NCBI RefSeq assembly: GCF_918797505.1
Contig: NC_092793.1
Location: forward strand, 48,782,243-48,846,242
Direction of reading: 5' to 3'
DNA length: 64,000 bases
Source: Bemisia tabaci
Taxonomy: Eukaryota; Arthropoda; Insecta; Hemiptera; Aleyrodidae
The notes under the pieces were generated by a model that was given only the letters and a program-made list of their open reading frames with translations, was not told the origin of the DNA and ran no database searches. Below are positions 57,601-64,000 of this stretch, one piece after another. A program made the translations under genes and the position numbers. How positions within the stretch are numbered: position 1 is the stretch's first letter; each line of letters starts with the position of its first letter.

Positions 57601-60600
57601 TGGGCTGCATGGGCACACTCTCCGACTCCAAAGGCGAATACCTGGATTATCTGGGGGGCGTCCTAACTTTTGCTTTTGCGATTGCAACATCTGTGATGGT
57701 AAGATATTTAGTTGTATTCGTAAGTGCTTCGTTCGAAAAAAATCAGGGATCATAGTTGCCAATGAAGATCTGGATTCTCCGTTGCAGTTGAGTAGAATCC
57801 ATTGATTGATATTGACACCTTAATTAGTGACCGGGCGGGGTTGAGCGTGGTACACTGAAAAAAAAATCTCGGTGTATTTACTTAGAAAAGGCTAAAATTA
57901 CCAAGAATTCAGGGTTCTATTTGATCCCAGTTTTTTCTTGGTAAAATTACCATTTATGGAATTGGTAATTTTACCGAGAAATCTCGGTAAAATTTTTGAC
58001 TTTCTCGGTAATTTTACTGGACCCCGGTAAGAACGCCAATATTTTTTATCGACTGTGGTAGAATTACCGAGATAAAATGGCAAAGTTACCGGGAAGTTAT
58101 TACCAATAAAAGTGGTATTCTTACCGGAAAAAAAGCAAAAATACCGGTTTTTAGGTAAGATTACCAGTCTGTCTTGGTAAAATTACCAATAATTGGTAAA
58201 AAAAGTGAGATGATAAAGTTACCAACGGACCTTGGTAAAAACACCGAGAATTTTTTTTCTGTGTAGAAATATTCGCAGGGCAATTTTTAACTTTACAATT
58301 AGCGCATTTGAAATGCTGTATTTTGGCCTAAAAAGAAGCGTGCGATGCTTGAGAGCTCCCATGGTCAAAGGCTTTAGCAACTTATGATGAATGAAACTAC
58401 ACGTACAAAATCATAAAGCAACCATTGGCAAGTTTTTAAAGAGATGAATAGATTCATAACCCGACGAGTGCACCTGAAAAGAGTATATTAATCTCTGACC
58501 GCAACGTTATGCACCACTTTTATGTTTTATTTTTAATAAATGTTTTTTTAAAAAGCTACACACAGTTATTCTGAAAATTTTTCGCGAATTTACCGAAATG
58601 ATCTTAAATAATGGTGTCGAAAATTTCGACGGGATATTTTAGTTCGTTCTATTTTCTTTTAATGTAACCAAAATAAATTAAATATCATCCGAGTCTTTGA
58701 GGATACATATTTTCCCTTTAATTATGGTAAAAACTGGAGTAGAAAGTCAAAATTGATGACACGCAGGCCTACAGCATTCCCGCAGTCTTGTATCTAGGCG
58801 ATAATATGCGTTTCACACCAACAGAGCGACTGCACTGCGTTTGGCGCAATGCGAGAAGTATTCATGCAGTCTTGTAGGCGCTAATATGGGCTGAACGCCG
58901 ACCGTACTGTTTCGCGCAAAGCGTGAAGTGTTCCCAAAGTCTTGCAGGCGCTAATATACGTTTATCGCCGGCCGCACTGTGTTTGGCGCGACTATTCGAA
59001 CTCTCGTTAGAATAATCGCGGGTCCATGTTGTGTTTCGACGCCGTATGAGCATTCCAACGTTGCTTGGTTTCTCCTAATTAAATATTGTTTCCGAGGAAA
59101 GTTGGAAAAGTTCTTTATATCCACGGTCATTATTCGATCTTTTCACTTCATTTATCATCAGAAGGTAAGACATCAATGACTTGTCGACAAACTAACTTAA
59201 ACTGGTTTTAACACAAAAATGCGTTTATTTTCCAACTGTTCCCTGTTTCGCCAAACTTCTACCTTAAATCAACTTAATTTTAAATTCGCGCATTCCTGTA
59301 GCAGATGTTAAGGTTTCTATTCGCGCAATCCTTGTGCCTTTTTCGCGCAATCCTCATCTATTTTCTGGGACCTTTCGCGCAATCCTGGATTACCGCTTAC
59401 ACCATCCTCATTCACAATTTAGTCCATGTCGACGGCTAAAGTGCGAAACCACTTATCACCGTTTGCTACGTTGCAGACCTCCTGTCATGATGCACTACTC
59501 CCTTGAAAAACTGGAAATTGTGTATCCTTTTTCCAGATCTTCGGACACATCAGCTGTATAATCAATCCCGCACTGGTAGCAGCTGACGTGATTCGTGGAG
59601 AAAAATCTCTATTCATGTTTGTTTACATCACTGTAATGGAGTGTTTGGGAGCTTTCCTCGGCTACGCATTACTACGGGTAAGTTGAAAGTCTACGCTACC
59701 GTGCAGGGTGATTATTCGAAGGTGGTAATCAGCTTATCGAATGATTTCAATTGACAAAAGGCGGATCCAGGAATTTGGCAACACCGCATTTCCTCCATTT
59801 AAACCTGTGCTAAATTATCGATTCTTGTCGGAGCTTTTGGCCCCTCCAAGAATCGATACATTTCCAAAGGTTTGAATGGAGGAAATCCGGTATTGCCAAG
59901 TTGCTGGATCCGCCAATGCGACAAACAACATTGCGAGATAGGACTTTGTATATCAGATCATTTTACGAAGGAGCTGTGAATTTCTAGCAATCAACTCGTT
60001 TGGATTGAATTATAAAACATTTGAAAGCCAGTTTGTCAAATGACCTTCATGGAGACACATCTGAATGCAGTTAGGAAAACATTTTGCACCTAATTTAAGA
60101 ACTTAACATTTTGCAACCTAACCTGAAACCGTTTTCCGCATGGTCGGTCACGTGCACATTTTCCATAAAAAACTTAGTCAGCTCAAAATTAACGCAACTA
60201 AAAGAAACAGAAGAATAGAGAGACAATGAAAAAGATTAAAAGAGAATGATGGAAAGTGAAAGAAATTAAGGAAAATAACGAAAAATGAGGAAAACTAAAG
60301 ATAAACAAAGAAAAATGAATTTACTTTTCTTAAGTATTCTCTTCTCGTCAAATTTTCTTTTTCCAGCCTCTTATAAATGCCTGCGAGTTGGATTTTTTGA
60401 CCAACGTGCGTTAAAAATCAGCATGAGGCTGAAAATCTCAATACAGTGCACTGTTACTAGTGTTGAATTATATGAATTTTTCCCTCTGTATTGAGATTTT
60501 CAGCTTTATGCGGATTTTCAACGCACGTTGGCTGAAAAATTCCAACTCTCTGTCTTACGGCCCTTGCACCTACCGCAATCAGTTTGTGTCTCATAAATGA

Positions 60601-63185
60601 AGTTTTCATACTTCAAAACACCCTGGTTTTTCATTTTTTTATATATTTTTTTATAGAGTTATTTTATTTGCGTATACTTTTAACGACTTGATTTTGATGC
60701 CATTTATTACCTCGAGGTTTTTAGGTATTGGTCGCGGATGAACTCCTTGGCGGGACAAGTGGCTCTTTCTGCTGTTCAACCAAAGACGTGCGCGTGACGT
60801 CTCTGCGTGCCATGGGGGTCGAGATGCTTATCACTGCAATACTCTGCCTGCTCTTCTGCAGCGTCCAAGACCCGAAAAACTCGGACCGCAACTCCACTGT
60901 CGCCCTCAAATTTGGCTTCGGTTGCTTTGCTCTCCTATTACCATCGGTAAGGAGAGATAATGGGTCACTAAACTTTGTATTCTATCTTTAATATTCTGAA
61001 AGCGTCAGGTGTAGATTACGTGGTGAATTATTGTACATTACTTATCCAAGATCTCAGACAGACCGCTTTTAAAACGTCCAAAGACTCGAAGGAATTTAAA
61101 ACGCGCCGGAATGGCGAAAAAATGATGGAAGTCATGCACTACGGCAGTCAAATCGCTGTCTCGCCTCATTTTCTACTCATGTTTGTTAAAACAAAACTTT
61201 TTTTAATGTGCAATTACTACTTGTTCCCTACAGATAACATAAAAGAGATTTGATTCTTCGATTCTGAAGATACAGTTATGACTTTCCTATTGTTTTCATG
61301 TTTTGGTCGGTGACCTAGGTATTATCAATCGGTATCAGACAGAAAAGTAATGTAACATTAAAACTTAAAATTACCTCACAATGGCGGAGGAAATAAATTG
61401 TTTTTTCAATTTTTTTGCGAATATTTGTTTCAAATTGTATTATTTTTTTCCTCTGAATATTGACCGATAAGTGTCAGGAAACTGGCCGAAACGTATTGGG
61501 ATTAATTTTCGTTTAATTTATTTTTCTTTGCGGATGCGTCATCCAAGATTTTTTAACATTGGTAAAGATACTCAGATTTTGGATAGCGTTTTGCAAATAC
61601 ATCAATTTTTCATTCATATTCTCACAAAAAATATTCAACGCATGGAGTTCGCTTCGGTATACGAAATATGATGATAGTAAAAATCTGTGAAAATGCATTT
61701 CACTACTATTTATTGCTTAAAAAACAGATTTCTTACTGTGCTCACAGGTGCATTACGCGAGCAGCAGTATGAACCCAGCAAGGAGTTTTGGTCCGGCGCT
61801 ATACAATAATCATTGGAAAGACCAGTGGGTGAGAAAGTCCTTTTTAATATTTCTCGAAATAACTTCAGTCCAGGGTTTTTGAATTCCCTTCAGATTTCTT
61901 TCTCACACATTTTTGACGCCACTGAAACGCGATGCAACAATCTCTTTCAACCTTGTCAACAAATTTCCTCGCCACTTTGGTGACACGATTTTAGCAGAGA
62001 TAAGCTGAGGAAAAAAATCGAGGAAACCGCTCTATTGTTCGGGAACAGCTTGTGAAGGTTATTTCCCCCACGTCATAATTTTCATGCATACGCTCTAAAT
62101 ATAGTGATAACGGAATAGAATTGAATAGGTATCATAATGAGCCATAAAAATGATACAATTGCAGCATAATAATCTCCAATAATTTTGGAATATTAAATAT
62201 AAGTCGCACTATGACACGAAACTCTTTTTTCAACGAAGATCATTCGATGTACCTACATCGCTGTAAAAATGGTGGAGGTTATTACGAAACTACAATTTTC
62301 CAACCAAAAATATTAGATGTTTATAACGCCGCAAACCGAGGTGAGAGGTTCGAAAATTCCACCGTTGCTTGCTCGTATGATCAGTTGAGCTGGTCATAGA
62401 ATCATTTTCAATGATCAAAGATTCTTGATCAGCAAAAAATTATAGAATTTGTCCAAATACTGACTCATTAAGTCATGTATTGAAGAAAATATCGATGATC
62501 AAATTGCGAAACCACGTACCACAGTTTTCAACGTTGCAGACTTCCAGTCATACTTTATTTTTTCTTTCGGATGCCAGTGTGACCGTAATTTCTTGAAGAC
62601 TTCCTGGATTTTTCTTCTCTACTAACGGACTATTCTACATAAAATTCAAGCTATAAAGTTTGCTTGTTTTCCTTTCAAAGGATAATATAGGAGCAAAAAT
62701 TTTAAAACACTGCGATTAAGATACGTGGTGATGTGCATATTGGCCGTCGATATCACTTTTCAAGAAATATGACGTATAACGTCATCCCCCGCGGTGGTAA
62801 ATACCATCGTTACTTTCGCTTTGGTCTCATTTATGTTTTAAGAGAAGCAACCGGTGCTAAAGAGGTGTGCGTCTCTGATTAATGAATACAATCTGGAAGC
62901 GATTATGGTAAGCACTACTGTGCGGTAGATTGGATTACATTGCTTGCTCATTGTTCAGTTAAAACTACAATTTTTCCTTCAATTTTAATGTATCCGTGCC
63001 AAGATATATTCATAACCCCTTTGCCACGTTTTAGGTTTGACTTAAAATTGATTTTTTGATCTTTTCAGATTTACTGGGTTGGTCCGTTGTCAGGTGCGAT
63101 CATATCAGCCGTTATATACATGTTATTATTTGCACAACACTTTCCCCGTAGTAAGAGAGAAATTCGGCCAAATTCACACATATAA
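54585..63185 (+). CDS. Aquaporin gene C, entomoglyceroporin-like, with a shortened loop B
   Basis: Exons: 54585-54699 or 55623-55635 (alternative first exons, predicted), 57496-57698, 59537-59677, 60725-60946, 61748-61828, 63069-63185. Length is 292 or 258 residues. All junctions are GT-AG in the same phases as genes A and B. Counted from 54585, the first NPA is at 116-118 and the second at 236-238 with Arg 239; helix-5 His is Leu (224) and Ser precedes the second NPA. Exon 3 is one codon short: loop B reads GHISCIINPAL where gene B has [12 protein letters not shown], so a residue and the His next to the NPA are gone. All frames are open, so the gene looks expressed and under selection, but pore function may differ. 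Like its neighbours it should be a membrane channel for small neutral solutes; that is inferred from family. Confidence 0.88.
55623..55635 (+). CDS. AQP-C candidate coding exon 1b
   Basis: A 13-nt start exon, ATG TCC ATT CGT G, before a GTAAGT donor at 55636. The phase also fits exon 2 and gives MSIRGAFTPHEF, close in style to the short N-terminus of gene B. The -3 base is C, a poor context. So short a match is easily accidental; it may be an alternative promoter's exon or the true one. Confidence 0.35.
55636..57495. other. AQP-C intron 1
   Basis: No transposon with clear ends. An inverted pair around 56990-57100 (CGTGCTAACGAAGAGAGCA against TGCTCTCTTCGCTATCACG) marks a small fold-back. Confidence 0.4.
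57496..57698 (+). CDS. AQP-C coding exon 2 (TM1-TM2)
   Basis: The acceptor is CTTTCCAG; the donor is GTAAGA. 203 nt as in gene B. It encodes AFTPHEFRNLDKEKAWRLLE, then TM1 (KGLAEMFGTGLFVCMGCMG), an outer loop (SDSKGEYLDYLGG) and TM2 (VLTFAFAIATSVM). Confidence 0.92.
57853..58263. mobile_element. Mariner-like MITE in AQP-C intron 2
   Basis: Ends CACTGAAAAAAAAATCTCGG and its imperfect inverse (CCGAGAATTTTTTTTCTGTG); TA on both sides (57851-57852 and 58264-58265), the target duplication of Tc1/mariner elements. The body is full of GGTAAAATTACC-type inverted motifs. Non-coding, 411 bp. Confidence 0.82.
58783..58990. repeat. Three-copy tandem of about 71-84-bp units in AQP-C intron 2
   Basis: AGTCTTG(T/C)A...GGCG(C)TAATAT units start near 58783, 58867 and 58938. 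They are the reverse complement of the unit at 32351-32505. Confidence 0.75.
59429..59520. mobile_element. Truncated GACGTTGCAGACTTCC MITE beside AQP-C exon 3
   Basis: Left end and first third only: GGCTAAAGTGCGAAACCAC and ACGTTGCAGACCTCCTGTCA. It ends about 16 nt before the exon 3 acceptor, so its sequence probably supplies part of the branch-point region. Confidence 0.7.
59537..59677 (+). CDS. AQP-C coding exon 3 (loop B, first NPA, TM3), one codon short
   Basis: The acceptor is TTTTTCCAG; the donor is GTAAGT. 141 nt against 144 in genes A and B. It reads IFGHISCIINPALVAADVI, so three bases are missing between the Ser and Ile codons of loop B and the remaining codons differ. The VRGEKS-like stretch and TM3 (ending LGYALLR) are normal. 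A MITE fragment lies a few bases upstream of the acceptor. Confidence 0.92.
59678..60724. other. AQP-C intron 3
   Basis: Two inverted pairs: AAATTATCGATTCTTG...CAAGAATCGAT with GGCAACACCGCATTTCCTCC/GGAGGAAATCCGGTATTGCC (59765-59915), and GAAAATCTCAATACAG/CTGTATTGAGATTTTC with CCAACGTGCGTT/AACGCACGTTGG (60390-60545). Both look like small fold-back elements. Confidence 0.55.
60725..60946 (+). CDS. AQP-C coding exon 4 (TM4-TM5)
   Basis: The acceptor is GGTTTTTAG; the donor is GTAAGG. 222 nt as in gene B. It encodes VLVADELLGGTSGSFCC (loop C with the CC pair), TM4 (GVEMLITAILCLLFCSVQD), loop D and TM5 (ALKFGFGCFALLLPS). Leu lies at the pore His position. Confidence 0.94.
61748..61828 (+). CDS. 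AQP-C coding exon 5 (loop E, second NPA)
   Basis: 81 nt between CTCACAG and a GTGAGA donor. It encodes [19 protein letters not shown] followed by NNHWKDQW. The second NPA and the pore Arg are intact, in contrast to the altered first half-loop. Confidence 0.95.
62490..62752. mobile_element. GACGTTGCAGACTTCC MITE in AQP-C intron 5
   Basis: Outer TATCGATGATC and CGTCGATAT, then GCGAAACCACGTACC and ATACGTGGTGATGTGC. Core slightly altered (CAACGTTGCAGACTTCC). About 263 bp. Confidence 0.78.
63069..63185 (+). CDS. AQP-C coding exon 6 (TM6 and short tail)
   Basis: The acceptor is CTTTTCAG. It encodes TM6 (IYWVGPLSGAIISAVIYMLL) and a short basic tail ending REIRPNSHI at TAA 63183-63185. The tail is about 15 residues shorter than that of gene B. 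Confidence 0.93.
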   Translation: MYWVGPLSGAIISAVIYMLLFAQHFPRSKREIRPNSHI

Positions 63186-63317
63186 GAATTTTCAAACCAA
63201 AGAAACTCAATGGGCTCAATAATTTAAAATTGAAAAGTCCACAGCAAACTCATGGCTTTCGCAAAAAATGGAATAGCCTTGATTACGAAGAGAAGGACAT
63301 AGGACAATGTTCTCCAA

Positions 63318-63323
63318 AATAAA
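63318..63323 (+). terminator. AQP-C polyadenylation signal
   Basis: AATAAA, about 130 nt after the stop codon; the first good candidate 3' processing signal of this gene. Confidence 0.45.
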
Positions 63324-64000
63324 TTGTTTCTGTTCTGGCTCGAAAACTCTAAAATAGTGTAACTGAATCGAGGAAAGAGAGATATCCCAAATTTAAAAAA
63401 AGGAGAAGAACAAAAAGTTGCAAGTTTCTAGGGGTAAAATGTAAGTTAAAATTTAACAATATGTTTCACCCGTTTTATTAGTTTTTATTGCATAATAATT
63501 TTAAGTCGGTGAAATTCTAACTCTTTACCTCATGATTTCCTGACTCAAAAAAAAAAATATCTGAAATATATCATTGCGGTTAGTTGTCTTCTCCGAGACG
63601 AACTTCATTCTATTCATTTATTTACTTTAATCCTTTCTTTTTTCTTCACGGAGCAGAGCTCAGTAAATGAAAAGTGTATGGAAAAAAAAGAAAAGTGTGC
63701 TTTTCTGAGGAAGAAGTTGCGCAAGTATGATAACATTTTAAAATTTAATGCAGAAGCTCTTGTCTTTAGATAACAACGACCGCTATTTACGAGTGAAAAA
63801 TATAAATTAAAAATGAATGTTGTCAAATATTTTACTTCAATTGTAAGTAAATCTGACTACATTGGATTTAGTATGCAATATCTATTTTAAAGATTCTTTC
63901 AAATATTCTGTTCAGTGATTTTCAGCACTGAATGATTCAAACTCGAAGGAATCAAAAACCTTGACTAATTCCTTCTTTTTAATAATCGCATTACCGTGAA
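63324..64000. other. AQP-C 3' flank
   Basis: AT-rich, no gene recognised up to the window end. Confidence 0.4.

Noticed and set aside
57470..57805. 111-codon frame over AQP-C exon 2
   Set aside because: Out-of-frame shadow of the true exon; the aquaporin frame carries the family motifs.

Overview
The window looks like AT-rich nuclear DNA of an insect. Three multi-exon genes have GT-AG introns of 0.7 to 8.6 kb, and the rest is packed with short non-autonomous DNA transposons. A hemipteran such as a whitefly is my guess from the overall look and from the gene family; the sequence alone does not prove it. I saw no bacterial, viral, rRNA, tRNA or CRISPR content.

The only convincing genes are three aquaporin (MIP family) genes in tandem, all on the + strand: AQP-A (15926-22837), AQP-B (36235-50244) and AQP-C (54585 or 55623 to 63185). 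Each has six coding exons with introns at the same places and in the same phases (1,0,0,0,0), so they arose by duplication of one gene. B and C are closer to each other than to A. All three keep two NPA motifs and the arginine after the second one. All lack the helix-5 histidine of water-selective channels (Ser in A, Leu in B and C), which fits the insect entomoglyceroporin (Eglp) group: channels for glycerol, urea and similar small solutes. Two are odd. AQP-A has one extra base in exon 4 that brings in a stop, although everything downstream is well preserved. AQP-C has lost one codon in loop B, next to the first NPA. First exons are short and were found by splice phase, so they are less certain; AQP-C has two candidates.

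Layout. 1-15.9 kb: intergenic, with a tandem minisatellite (0.83-1.15 kb), small hAT-type MITEs (4.8, 5.9 and 9.7 kb), a nested pair of inverted-repeat elements (6.5-7.8 kb) and a 2.2-kb satellite of 130-bp monomers (10.9-13.1 kb). 15.9-22.8 kb: AQP-A, almost free of repeats. 22.8-36.2 kb: AT-rich spacer, then a cluster of transposons including a 3.2-kb hAT-like element (29820-33021) with a perfect 8-bp target duplication. 36.2-50.2 kb: AQP-B, whose large introns hold several fold-back elements and a 176-bp tandem repeat. 50.2-54.6 kb: spacer. 54.6-63.2 kb: AQP-C, with a mariner-like MITE and a truncated MITE in its introns. 63.2-64 kb: 3' flank.

Long open frames outside the aquaporins are few, short, often lie inside inverted repeats and show no recognisable domain; I treat them as chance.
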